Shown: positions 22,270 through 33,913 of the stretch, in pieces | Layout of the letters: the number at the start of each line of letters is the position of its first letter | Numbering within the stretch: position 1 is the stretch's first letter | Assembly: GCA_947179155.2 (NCBI GenBank) | Contig: OX359282.1 | Location: forward strand, 25,713,221-25,777,220 | Length of the DNA: 64,000 nucleotides | Direction: 5' to 3' | Source of the DNA: Hedera helix | Taxonomy: Eukaryota; Streptophyta; Magnoliopsida; Apiales; Araliaceae | The notes under the pieces: generated by a model | Told to the model about the DNA's origin: nothing | Seen by the model: only the letters and a program-made list of their open reading frames with translations | Databases searched by the model: none | Program-made: the position numbers and the translations under genes

Positions 22270-22437
22270 TTGGAGAGAGAAAGCTAGGGAATATGATCGT
22301 TTGAATCGAACAAGAGAGATAAAATCAGCAGTTGGTGTTCCCCTTAATTGCTTATCTGTCTCTCCCTATTTTTCGATCCCCCACTAATCAAAAACAAAGT
22401 GAAACAATCAAATACTGAAGGAATTGAGAGAACTCAG
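22270..22437 (+). other. Probable 5' untranslated exon of the PTI1-like gene
   Basis: CT-rich leader-like sequence ends at ACTCAG followed by GTGAGC, a good donor. The next plausible acceptor in register is TTTATGTAG before 23243. Many plant kinase genes have such an intron in the leader. The transcription start is not defined. Confidence 0.5.
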
Positions 22438-23317
22438 GTGAGCCCTCAATTGGGTTTGGTATATGCTTTCATGTTTCACGCCTGTCTGTGATTTTTTGTG
22501 GGGATTAATCTTTTTGTGATTCAATCCTTCACCCTGCTTTCTTCCTCGCCCTTTTCATTGGATCTTCTCAATAATTTTATAATTAGGTTTTTACCCAGTT
22601 ATTGATTATTGATTAGTTGATCCGACTGTGTTAGCGCTGATAAAATTTGGGTTTTGGGTTTTGTTCTCATCGGTTGTTATTTGAATTTTTTGATATGTTT
22701 CCTTCAAATTGTGATTCTATTTGATGGGTGACAAAATCCATGGGAATTTAGTGGTGAGTATATATGTTCCCATGAATTGCTTTGATTCTCAGGTTTGGAC
22801 ATGTTTATGGAAATAGAATGTGGAAGATGGCAAATTTTGCGCCCTTGTTTGTGTGCATTTTTTTATGCAACTAGGAATCTGAATTATAAATATCTATGTT
22901 TGTTATGTGAATATTTATGTGTATTTGATTCTTTTGTGATGCATTTATTGTGGTTGATTATGTGGATAATGGTAAAGGTTGCAATTAGCTTGGTGAACTG
23001 ATATTTTTGTCGGCCCCATATTCAAAATGCCAGTTTATGAACAAGGGTTTCCAGCTCATGATTTTTATGTTTAGTGGTACTACTTTATTTTTCCAACATT
23101 GCTTTAGACCAGACTGGTGTTTAAAGTGAAAATCATGTTTAAATTATTGGGTTATGATTAATGAGGTTATGACAGTGTACTTGCGTAATAAATGTTGCGG
23201 CATTGATTAAGGTGTGCTAAAACTTTAATTATATTTATGTAGCCTCCTCCTGGCTACTTTGTACGTTTGGAGAAAAGAAGTGTTGACGACGATTGTCATT
23301 TGAGGAAGAAAGCAAGG

Positions 23318-26300
23318 ATGCGTAAGTGGTTGTGTTGTACTTGTCAAGTGGAAGAGTCCTACCCGTCACATGAGAGTGAGCCTTTCAAAAGCCCGAGGAG
23401 TAATGCATATGGTATGTTATGTTTTTTGACATTCATTTATGCAATTTTGCGAAGGGAGATAAAGTTAAATTTAGTTATTGTGGTTTGGTTTATTTAAGAT
23501 TCTTTTATTTTGTTATTATGTTGATATGTGATGGCTTACAAGTTTAAATATTCTGGGTTGAATCAACTCGATTGATTATGTCTAGACACAATATAATTTT
23601 GGTATGATATTTGGGAACCAAATCTCAAATAGATTGACTGCTTTCACATATATGGGGAGAGGATTTTTGATCGAAGTCTCTCGAATCAATAACCATGATT
23701 GGGGAAAGCAAAGTTAACTATATATTTGTTCAGGATTTTTGATCGAAGTCTTTCGATACGATACAATGCACGATACTTTTTAAAAGCAATCAACTTGAAA
23801 AAGTTTTCATGTAAATCCAAAAGATTAAAAACAAAACTTTTAAGCCTTTAAACATTTCAATTGAAGAGGTTATCTACAACAAAAATATTCTATATCGCTT
23901 CATGAGCCTTTAATCACTTTTAAGAGTATTATATCTAAATGAATTGTCGCTCTATTTTTTCCACGTTACTTTTTATAAGTAGATATATAAATCTTCACTT
24001 ATTAATTTGAATTATTCTCTTTTGTTTTATAGATTAAAGGTGACTTTGAATTTTCGTTTTCTCTTGTTACTTTATAAAGATTATTAAATAATAACTAATA
24101 AATCAATTTAGAGTATTTTGACTACTGTTTAACTTTAAAATTTATTTTTAATCTATAATAATATTTACTTAACTACTTTTATACGTAGTCAGGCTTGTGC
24201 TTTATATGTTTAAATATATATTACTATATTTTTTATTTTGTTTTCGTATCTTACGATACGATTCACGATACGATACTTTGAAACATGATACGAGAGTTTT
24301 CGATGCATGATACAATTCACGATTTGACAGTTATGGTTGATGCACACTACTGTTGTTCTTCTCTCTTATGTTTTTTATTTTTATTTTTTTCTCTGTTATT
24401 GTTTTAGCTGTTTATATGTATGTGTATATGTGTGTGTGTGTGTATTTCTATATGTGGTTGGGTTTTTAAAATTTGTCTGTTAATTCGTATTATTTTTTTT
24501 GTTCTTTTTCCTTTTCTTTTTCTCTCTATATTTTAACGCTTGCATATGGGATTCATTTTCATCTTATCCCAACTAGTTTGGATAAATGCACTGCTGACTT
24601 GCGTTGTGTTTATGCACACCGCTATTCAAGCATTAACAGCTTGATTTTAGAAAGCTTAAAGGTCTTCGTTAACTGTCTGTCCAAAAGGCAAAAATAGCCT
24701 GGCTGGCTGAAGTACCAAATGCTCAGCAGCCTAAAATAGGAGAAACCAGAACTTAGGTGTCAGCTGTTACGATTTGCAGGGTGCCCATGTAATTTAGTCT
24801 CATGTGGTCTTGCAGAGTAAGCTTGAAATTTTTTGCTGTTTTATTTCAAGAAAACAAAAATGGACTCTTTTTAATATCTACTTCAGTTAGATATTCAAAC
24901 AGATATATCGACATTCTAATGGAGTATGGCATTGCCCATCTTGTCTATTGCAAAATAAGAAGTGCCTTTTCCTTCACCCCTTTAAATTTCAAACACTATT
25001 AGTTTCAAAAGCATAATCTTTCAACTTTTGGTTGACTACTTTCCTAGTGTCTGCATCATGAAAGATATGAACTTTTGTATTTTGGTTGCTGAGTGCTGAT
25101 GATATTTATCAAATTTCTGTTTTGCTTCTACAAAATATAAGATATAAATATTACGTATTGCTGATGATTTCAAGAGAAAATAGAGTTGGCAATGTTATAC
25201 ATATGAATTTATTTGGCTTTTAATGATAGTACTGCCCAAATGTAACCAAACTCATTAATATTAGAGTGAGTACACCCAAAAAAAAATAATAAAATTTTTG
25301 AAAATTTCCTATTGTTTTGAGGGAAATAATAGTATTAATTATGATGCCTCAAGTAAAGAAGGAAAGCATTTAGAACCCACTTACACCATCACAACTTCAG
25401 AACATGTTGTAAACCGATATGGCACATGTACTGATGTACACCTAGAAAGACTACTAAGAGGACACAAAGATAAAACGAAAGCCAAATTTTAAACCATAAA
25501 ACCTCCTAGAAGCCGAACTCTGTTTCGCATAATAGTGAAATTTGAGATTTAAATCTACTAATAGACTTTTCAAAAGAAAGAAAAAAACTACCAATGCCCT
25601 AAAAGTATTTCCAGCAACAATCAGATTATCCCTCACCATTAGTATCATGTGTTCTATAGTTTAAAAATTAGTAGTTCAATACTTCAGATAGAACCAGACA
25701 ATGATGACTCTTTGATAGTACCATTTAGTACCACAACTACAATTATGGTTTTTTAGCTCATTGATTGTTTTTCTTTTTCTCTATTTTTATTTTTATTATT
25801 ATTTTTTGGGGTGGCTGATTGGGGGCAGTTCAAGATGGTGTTGAAGGATGTTTCTTATAAAAAAGATTATATCAGTAAGAAGACAATCAGACGAGTTTCG
25901 TGATTTACCTTCTTTTAAAACAAAACCTAGCAATTTCGTCAACCTAGGTCAGCCTCCCAACCATGAGTAATATCTCCAATGTATAGAACAACCGTCAGTG
26001 CAATCATATCATAATATGAAGCTTATTACAAGTTCCCCAACTGGCCAACTCAAAATTGATCTCAACCAAATATGGAAGAAAACATGGTTCTTCAGTGCAG
26101 ACTAAATCTTTTACAGTTTTTTAACTATTAAATAGCCCCTTAGTTTTCATAAATACCATTCATGTGCAATAATTGTGAAGCTTCTTTGTGTTTTACTAAA
26201 GTACCAATTGGCATTCATGATTTGCTGTCTATGTGCATATTAAAATGACTGCACTTGTGTGTGTGTGTGTGTTTGTATTCTCTATAGTTTTTAACATGTT

Positions 26301-28242
26301 CCTTTGTTGAGTTTTCTATGGGACTGCCCCTACTGTTTTGTGAGGTTAATGTGATTTTGTCGTTTATATGAAGTCTTCTAATGCTTTCCATCTAACTGTA
26401 CACATTAGGGCAACATAAAAGTTCAAAGGTATCCGCTCCTGTCAAACCTGAAGTGCAGAAGACAGTTCCAACCATTGAAGTGCCTGCACTTTCGTTGGAA
26501 GAGTTAAAAGAAAAAACTGACAACTTCGGGTCAACGACATTGATTGGTGAAGGATCATATGGAAGAGTGTATTTTGCGACCTTAAGTAATGGAAAATCTG
26601 TGGCCGTGAAAAAGCTTGATGTTGCAGCTGAGCCCGAGTCAAATGTTGAGTTTTTGACTCAGGTATGTTTTAAAGTTCTGAAGCTTATTTTTAAATTGGT
26701 CTACTTTGTTTGAAGCAAATCTTGCTTCTTTTATGTGTTTATTTTTTGGTATCTGAATGGATGTTGGTCTTTGTCCCTCAGATATCCATGGTTTCGAAGC
26801 TGAAGCACGATAATTTTGTTGAGTTGCTGGGTTACTGTGTTGAAGGACATATTCGTGTGTTGGCATATGAGTTTGCTACCATGGGATCTCTACATGACAT
26901 TCTGCACGGTAAGAATAATAAAAAATGGCTTCACTTTATTGCGTTAGACCTTGGATTCAGTTGAACAGAGATTTTCTTATCCTATATAACACATTTTAAA
27001 AACTGTATCTACATTCACAGGTAGGAAGGGAGTGCAAGGGGCACAACCAGGTCCTGTTCTTGACTGGATGCAACGGGTGAGAATTGCTGTTGATGCAGCA
27101 AGGGGGCTGGAATATTTGCATGAGAAGGTTCAACCTTCTGTAATACACAGAGATATCAGATCCAGTAATGTGCTTTTATTTGAAGACTTCAAAGCCAAGA
27201 TTGCAGATTTTAACCTTTCAAATCAGGCGCCTGACATGGCTGCTCGCCTTCATTCTACTCGAGTTTTGGGAACTTTTGGTTATCATGCACCAGAGTAAAG
27301 CCTTAAAAACTCGTGTCATTTGTTTGTATGCCTCCTATTTCGTAAGATCTAGTTTTTGATGCAGGTTAACATGGCTCTATGAAATCATATTTGCTCTCAT
27401 TTTATGTTCATTATCCCAATATCTTTGTTACTAGTTAGTGTATTACTAGAATTCAATTAATAGGAACTGATATTATTACCTAAATAAATTTATACTCTAG
27501 TGGCAGCAATCAACTTTTGAATAAAGAAAACATTTATGGGTTTTGATTATGAGAATATTGTTATTGTTATTGTTTTTTCCAAGTGATTATTTAAATTCAC
27601 AATATACTAGACTTTATACTATGCCAATGCAATCATGAAATACGTCCTATGCGTTCTGACCATAACTTGTTCTATAAATTTCTTCGTTGACTTACTCTTT
27701 CAAACTTTACAGATATGCCATGACTGGGCAATTGACACAGAAAAGTGACGTGTATAGCTTTGGGGTTGTTCTCCTGGAGCTTTTGACTGGAAGAAAACCA
27801 GTTGATCATACCATGCCTCGAGGACAGCAGAGTCTTGTCACTTGGGTGAGCCTTTATCTTGTATTGCCTGATTTGTCAAGTACCATTATTACCACAGTTA
27901 TACACTGATAGCCTGATACTGTTGCATTGATTATATAATTAGGCTACTCCAAGACTGAGTGAAGACAAAGTTAAACAGTGTGTAGATCCAAAGCTTAAGG
28001 GAGAATTTCCTCCAAAAGCAGTTGCAAAGGTTTCTACTCACTCCCTTGTTCTTACACACAAATACACCAACGATGTTTTACAGTAGTAGCTAACAAGTGA
28101 GTTTTGCGTCTTTGTTTTGCAGCTGGCGGCTGTAGCAGCATTGTGTGTGCAGTATGAGGCTGAGTTTAGGCCAAATATGAGCATCGTTGTCAAGGCTCTC
28201 CAACCGCTTTTGAGGGCTGCTGCCCCACCTCCCGAGGTTTAG
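23318..28242 (+). CDS. PTI1-like protein kinase (receptor-like cytoplasmic kinase VIII)
   Basis: Seven coding exons can be joined in frame: 23318-23411, 26409-26662, 26782-26908, 27021-27294, 27713-27845, 27943-28029, 28123-28242; all introns are GT-AG and the sum is 1089 nt (362 aa). The N-terminus MRKWLCCTCQVEES is the PTI1 type with palmitoylatable cysteines for membrane attachment. Kinase features in order: IGEGSYGRV (glycine loop), AVKKL (ATP-binding Lys), VIHRDIRSSNVLL (catalytic loop), ADFNLSNQ in place of DFG (DFN, normal for this family), GTFGYHAPEYAM and DVYSFGVVLLELLTGRKPVD. PTI1-like kinases are phosphorylated by AGC kinases such as OXI1 downstream of oxidative and pathogen signals. 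The upstream part of exon 2 is open in frame and reads PPPGYFVRLEKRS, so a longer N-terminal form is possible. A 3-kb intron precedes the kinase domain. No defect is seen. Confidence 0.93.
23412..26408. other. Large intron of the PTI1-like gene
   Basis: 3.0 kb between exon 2 and exon 3. It contains two blocks of CGATACGAT motifs (about 23750-23790 and 24245-24330), a GT microsatellite at 24425-24445 and another near 26257. No gene or transposase is recognised. Confidence 0.6.
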
Positions 28243-28640
28243 GGCAATAAACCCACTTGGTTGGAATTTCTGCGCCTTCTGCACAGTTTGGACTACAGTT
28301 GTCTGGATTTCATTGATCAGTTTATATACATATATGATACATTTTATTCAATTTGGGGTTTGAGTGTAGGAGTGGCTTTGCCTGTTTTCTTGTTTGGTTT
28401 GTCAAGTCTGGTTTAGATGCCGATGCCTAAAAGCAACGAGTGTGATAATGTGTCAAGGGTGTCCGCTTTCTCGTTTGAACATATTGGATTAAAGAATGGA
28501 ATGTTTTTCTGTACTTGGAGTAGTGTACGTATATCATCAGATTGCAAAGAGGTCTCTCTCTCTCCATCTATTCGTACCTCTAATTTTGAATTCTTAAATC
28601 TTACTTTTTTTGAGGTACATGGATGACGAAAGGATTGTTT
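28243..28640 (+). other. Probable 3' untranslated region of the PTI1-like gene
   Basis: The sequence after the TAG stop keeps gene-like composition to about 28620 and then becomes AT-rich intergenic. No exact poly(A) site can be chosen. Confidence 0.4.
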
Positions 28641-29099
28641 TATTATTCAAATAGGGAATCAATATTTTTACAAGGCTTTTCTCATCTAAATTGTAAGTGA
28701 GATTTATTTCGTGTGAGTGAGATTTTATAAAAATATCAAATTTTTTTATAAAAATATCAATTTTTATTCAAATATATTGTCATTTATTATTAAAATTATA
28801 TATTTTATTTTTCAAATAGGATCGGAAATGAAATAAAATGTTTGAGAATAAAGTTCTACTTGACTTAAGTCGGTTAACGAGTCTAATTCAAACAAGTTTT
28901 TTTTTTTTTTATGAACTTAAATAAATCAAATTTAAATTATGTTTGTCAATTCTAGCTCAATTAAACTCACTTAATAATAATAAATAAGAGTTATTATTAA
29001 ATTATAATAATTATTTATTTATGTTAAAAGAAATAATTGACTCAACTCGAGCAAAATATGAACACTGCATATAGAGTCATTAAATACTCTGTTTGGCTT
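28641..29099. other. AT-rich spacer
   Basis: No open frame, repeat or RNA gene recognised. Confidence 0.4.
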
Positions 29100-29745
29100 G
29101 GTTCAACTCATATAAAGTCCTACTTTTAAAATGCGTGAATTCTGAAATAATAAACGTGACAATATTTTAGGCACAGAAATTATGTACCTTGTTAGGGTTA
29201 AGATTTGTAGTAATGGTAGAGACGAGAAATCTGAAAAGAGTATGAAATCGGTTGAAAGATTGAAGAGGGGAGAAGAACCGGTGAACAACTACTAAAGTAA
29301 CACGTGTCAAAACTCTCAGAATCACGGCGTAACTGCTGGTGTCCAAGAGTTGTGACAAGTGTTTCGAGTGAATTCAAGATAAGCAAGCCAACACTTTCGT
29401 TTACTCAATTCTGAGTCGATCACAAATTCTCAATTTCTTCCAACCTTATTTCGAGAGAAAGAGAGTGTTTCGATGGCTAGAGTTCTCAAGGTGTCAAAAG
29501 TCCATTCACTTGTCAAGTGAATGGATATTTATAGGTTTCAGGTCATATGTTAGGCACATGTCAAAATGAAAAATTTCAGAAATACCCTTAATGATAGGGA
29601 AATTCCTAGAAAACCTCGGATTACCCAAGTAGTGCCCAAATCATCCAATTCTTCTAGTTACCAATCCAATCTCTCAACCAATTCCCAATACGAGTTGTTC
29701 TCATGAGCCTTCTATCTCGGGACTCATGACAACACCTCTTAAATT
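29100..29745 (-). mobile_element. Possible LTR fragment, minus strand
   Basis: Read on the minus strand, the block has LTR-like order: AT-poor upstream part, a TATA box (CCTATAAATATCC at 29535-29523) directly before a 10-bp inverted repeat (CATTCACTTG / CAAGTGAATG), then a leader-like region. No partner LTR, internal domains or target duplication were found, so a decayed promoter of a lost gene is an alternative. Confidence 0.3.
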
Positions 29746-29864
29746 ATACCTTTAAGATTGAATAAATCAATTTCATTATCAAAGAAAGACATGATAGAAT
29801 GGGAAAAGACTACTTCAAGGGGGTCCACCCTAGGGGAGCGTACCCTAGGGGCAACCCCCGGGGG

Positions 29865-29975
29865 ATCTTCGTTTCGTCTTTTTCGATCTTCATTCGTTCG
29901 TTGTCCGTTTGTTCGTTATTCGTTAATTTTTTGTTTTAGTTCATTCAATGTGAATCCTAATTTTATTCTTGATTA
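29865..29975 (+). repeat. Dispersed repeat shared with 1785-1895
   Basis: TTCGTTCGTTGTCCGTTTG, TTTTGTTTTAGTTCATTCAA and TGTGAATCCTAATTTTATTC match the reverse complement of 1785-1895. A CCTAGGGG / CCCCCGGGGG rich block (29820-29870) lies in front. Confidence 0.6.
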
Positions 29976-30377
29976 ACTTGAGAATTTCACTTCATAAAAA
30001 AGTTAATAATAACTACTGTAATAGTTAATATTACAAACCACTTAAAAATTATACTATCTCTACTTAGTATTAATTAAGAATTCAGTTACAGTGATTTAAT
30101 ATTGAAAATAACAATAAAAATTTAATAGCAAAATGTAAATATTATATTATTTTATAGTCTAAAATAAAAATATATATTTAATTTTGGGACATCACAATTT
30201 TTTTAAAATTTACAAAATAACTACAAATTAACTAAGGTTAAAAATTTTAAAACAGGGAGCATTCAATTATGAAATGTAATGGGGCATCAATCCGGCTGTA
30301 AACAAAAAAGGTAAAGTCTTTTGATTTCCGAAAATATCTCTCGACCTCTTAAAAATTCGTATTCCACTGGCTACTAC

Positions 30378-30386
30378 TATAAATAA
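30378..30386 (+). promoter_or_regulatory. Putative TATA box of the Gemin2-like gene
   Basis: TATAAATAA lies 138 bp upstream of the ATG at 30516, in front of a leader-like stretch. The position is reasonable for a plant core promoter with a leader of about 100 bases. Confidence 0.5.
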
Positions 30387-30515
30387 TCAGGGGTAGAAGA
30401 AAATAGAGGGCCAGTTTTTGTACTCTGAGCGAGCAAACTCTCTCACGTCTCCTCATTCTTGATTCTTGGATACTCTAAACTCCCGCTGTTTCAGCCACAT
30501 AAGCCAAGAACACTG

Positions 30516-33500
30516 ATGGCGGCCAAATCCAATCCTACTGATGGACTGAGTGACTTAACTCATAATAACCAGAGATGCACAATGAAGATCAACTTAATTG
30601 ACGATACAGCACTAATTGAAGCTACTTCATTTGGAAATGGCCGTGGAAAGGCGAAAAAAATTCTGGGTTTTGTAGAAAACACGAGAAGGAAAGAATTTGG
30701 TGGAGATACAGCACTGGTGAGGACTGCTTCAATTGGAAATGGCCGTGGAAAGGGGAAAAGATTTGTGGGTTTTGCTGAAAATATGAGAAGGCAAGAATTT
30801 GGTGGAGATAAGGAACTGATGAGGAATGTTTCAATTGGAAATGGCCGTGGAAAGGGGAAAAGATTTATGGGTTTTGCTGAAAATATGAATAAGCAAGAAT
30901 TGGGTAGAGACAAGGAACTGACGAGGACTGATTCAATTGGAAATGGCCGGGGAAATGAGAAAAGAATTATGGGTTTTGGTGGAAATTTGCAAAGGCAAGA
31001 AGTTGTTGGAGATTCAGGATTGATTAGAATTGCTTCAACTGGAAATGGCCGTGTAAATGAGAAAGGAATTTTGGGATTTGCTGTTAGCGTGGAGAAGAAA
31101 GAAACTGGTGAAGATGCATCACTGATTGAAACTGCTTGTGGAGTTGAAAATGGTTTTGGAAATGAGAAAGGATTTATGGGTTTTGCTGACTATCAAGAAA
31201 GTAATGGAAAGAAGATGAAAAGGATTATAGGCCAGAACAACTGTGCAAGAATACCTGAGAATGAGAAGGATTTAGCAACCGACATGGTAGAATCTCAATC
31301 TGAAAATGGGTGTGAAAAGAAAAGTGCTGGAACCAAGTTTCCTTACTCAAGGAAGGAGATGGAGGCTCTAAGGTTTGCCAATGAGGAAGATCAGAAGGAG
31401 AAGTGGGATGAGATATACTGTGGACTTGGACCTGTTGTGATAAGGGAGTATGATAGCCTAGTTGAATTTAATCTTCATCAGAAGAAGCATACTGGATTGA
31501 ACTTTGATCCTCGATTGAATTTCAAGCAGAGGGCTGCTACCCGTGAAATTCTCGGTACTTGTTTACTTATTTTTTTGATATTCATTATGGAATCCCTGCA
31601 TAATTGGTTGTTTTCTGTTTGAGCCTTTTCTTTTGGAATTACCATGAAAGACTGCTAGATATATGTTGATTTAAAAATATTTCTATTTGATTTCTTGCCG
31701 TGATTATTATATTTGTTAAATCATAGTTTTTGTGAGGAATAGTGTTAGGATCTTTTTCTGGTTGAATTAGCAGTTTAAGCCTTAAGTTGTCACTTTGGAC
31801 TTTTAGCAATGTATGAAGATTTTACTGTCTGGTAAGTTTTACTGATATGATGTGTTAAGAATGATTAGATTTTTCTGAGTGATTTATGTTCATCTTTAGA
31901 GTGTGCGAGCCTCAGATTTAGGATGTTAAATATTTCCAGTTTTTCTCTTGGGGTACAAGTGTTACTCAGCATGTCTTGTTGGACGGTTTGTAGAAGGTCT
32001 GTTTACTCTTCTGCTATTTCTATTATTGGATAAACCGAAAAGGGGTATCGGGTGGTAGTTTTTGGACTTGTTTCTGTTCTTATGTTTTCCTCGTCTTTTC
32101 TTTTTTTGGTTGGGTTGATTATTTTATTATTCTTCTTTGCTTTTGAACCTTGAATTGAATTTAGTTATTAATTCGTTTTTTCTACTAGGTACTTGCTGCT
32201 TTTTGAATGGAAATCTGGAAAGTTTTTCTGACCTATTAAGCTGTGAATCTTTTGGGTCAGTAAAGAAATCTGTTAGAACAACATTTTAGTTCTGTTTCTT
32301 GTGTAAGTTAGAGGCCATGTACTGCCCGAAGAGGGAAACTGAAATCCCATGTTATAACTTATTGGATTGAATAATAACAGTATATCCCTGGACTGAAACA
32401 AAAAGAAATCCACGAGGGCTTCCTCAATGGACTACCCACAAGCAAGCTTCGCTTTTTAATTTTGGACCACTAAATTTCTTTCGACAGTTGAAGAAGTCTT
32501 ATAGTTGTCTATAAGCCTTTTTTAAATTTAATATGGAGGGAGTTTGTGAAGCACACTCCATTGCATCTAAGTAGTAAGCCCACCCCAAGATGAGTACGTA
32601 AAGCTTTTATTTGTAACCTCTTGCGGTGCCTTCTCCTTTTGGGTTTGATTGAGTAGCAGTACTAGTGTTTGTTACTTTAATTTTAAAATGGTGTGACTGG
32701 TGTCTGTGCTTATTATCATGATATCAGTGTCTTCTTTTGTTTTTTGGTATAATTCAGGTATTGTCATTTTCTCTTGAATATTAATCAGTTGTCTTAGATG
32801 TTTAGTGATCATTAGAAATATAAGTATATAACACTATTTTTTTTTATCCCATCTTTGTTATTTCTTTATTTTTATTCTTCCATATTCTTTGCGGTGGCCA
32901 CTCAGTCTTTCTAGCTTCATTATGAGACACTGGTCCTAATCATAATAATAGTCTTTTCCTTTGGCTGGGTGGTTAATCATCTATTTTTATTAAAATTTTG
33001 CAAAAACTTATGGAGTCTATATATTATTTAATAATAATGCCTTCCGGTATTGGGAAAAAAACACAAGGCAAAAATTTTTTTTTTTGCGTCCTAATTGTGT
33101 CACTAATGTGTTCAATTTCTGTGTGCACAGGTGCGGTGGCTGCAAATGGAAGAGAGAACCATCAGAATATCTTTGTGCATTGAAGAAAGGCCTAAAGCTA
33201 TCTGGAACAGACATTTAGTGCAGCCTTCCTTGATTTGTGTGCATAGGCATATGATAGTTCAGCACACGTGTACCTAGGCATATGATAGCTCAGATGTTTC
33301 ATACCAGTTTAAAGTCCCTGTACATTCATATTTTTGCAGTTCGTTGTATGGATTCCTACTTGAGAAGTACATATGGTTGATCAAGCCACCAAAATACATA
33401 GCAATTGTAAATGAATAGATAGTTGACACACTGCAATTAGGAAGAGGTCACAGATGCATTCAGTTGTAATGTGATAATGTGAAGTTACATTTTAATGAGA

Positions 33501-33913
33501 TTCAATATTAAAATTCTTGGTGGTGCTTTACTATATGGAGATGCTCTTTCTTTTAACTCTAATTGCTTCGGATTTGTGGATGTTATACCTTTTGCTTGTA
33601 TATAATTAGTACAGGCTGATACCATGCGAGTGAAAATGGCAAAACTTCTTCAACTAAAATGTTCCTAAATTTCAGGTGAAGAGTGTTATGAAAACCTGGA
33701 TAATGAAATGAATTTGAACCCCTTGGATACAGCACATGGTCCTATTGCTACTGATTTAGATGGCTGCACAGTTGTAGAGCAAGAATGCAGTGAGGATGAT
33801 GGCAGTATTGCAGAGTACAGTAGCATTCAGAGACCTGCATTCTTGTTTTTGTTACAGGAGCACCTGATTTTGATTCTGGGCCTGCACAAGAAGGATCAGA
33901 GTATCTAAGGCAT
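30516..33913 (+). CDS. Gemin2/SIP1-like protein, exons 1-2, probably disrupted
   Basis: Exon 1 (30516-31554) is open for 346 codons from MAAKSNPTDG. It contains six 34-residue tandem repeats, then FPYSRKEMEALRFANEED, QKEKWDEIYCGLGPVVIREY and DSLVEFN, the N-terminal part of plant Gemin2 (SMN-interacting protein 1), a factor that assembles Sm rings on spliceosomal snRNAs. Exon 2 (33676-33913, phase 1) gives GEECYENLDNEM, ECSEDDGSIAEYSSIQRPAF and, after an extra five-base T-rich stretch that breaks the frame near 33846, PDFDSGPAQEGSEYLRH. The expected continuation (RWEA...IPKVK and the C-terminal helices) was not found before or after the 14.5-kb insertion; only one candidate exon lies at 50322. 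As drawn the protein stops at 33906. It may be a recent pseudogene, or the break may be tolerated as a truncated product. Confidence 0.65.
30603..31214 (+). repeat. Six exact-length 102-bp coding tandem repeats
   Basis: Units start at 30603, 30705, 30807, 30909, 31011 and 31113, each 102 bp except that the sixth is more diverged. Each encodes 34 residues of the form D-x-x-L-(I/V/M)-x-x-x-S-x-GNGRG-(K/N)-x-K-x-(I/F)-(L/V/M)-GF. Copies 2 and 3 are nearly identical and copy 6 is the most different, suggesting growth by unequal exchange from the middle. Confidence 0.95.
31555..33675. other. Intron 1 of the Gemin2-like gene
   Basis: 2.1 kb with donor GTACTT and acceptor TTTCAG. A stretch at 33131 after GTGCACAG is open for a short distance (VRWLQMEERTIRI) but fits no known exon. 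The segment 32133-32308 is duplicated around the retrotransposon insertion site. Confidence 0.6.
32133..32308 (+). repeat. Intronic duplication, copy 1
   Basis: TTTGCTTTTGAACCTTGAAT, ACTAGGTACTTGCTGC, AATGGAAATCT and GTTCTGTTTCTT match 35241-35293 joined to 49843-49980, meaning that the second copy was split by the Ty3 element inserted at its CTAGG. Confidence 0.85.

Noticed and set aside
30560..30913. Minus-strand frame of 117 residues rich in Pro, Phe and Ser
   Set aside because: It is the mirror of the 102-bp coding repeats; its periodicity comes from the Gemin2-like exon on the other strand.
33131..33183. Possible extra exon VRWLQMEERTIRI in intron 1
   Set aside because: It precedes exon 2 although VRW-type sequence would belong after it, and exons 1 and 2 join in phase without it.
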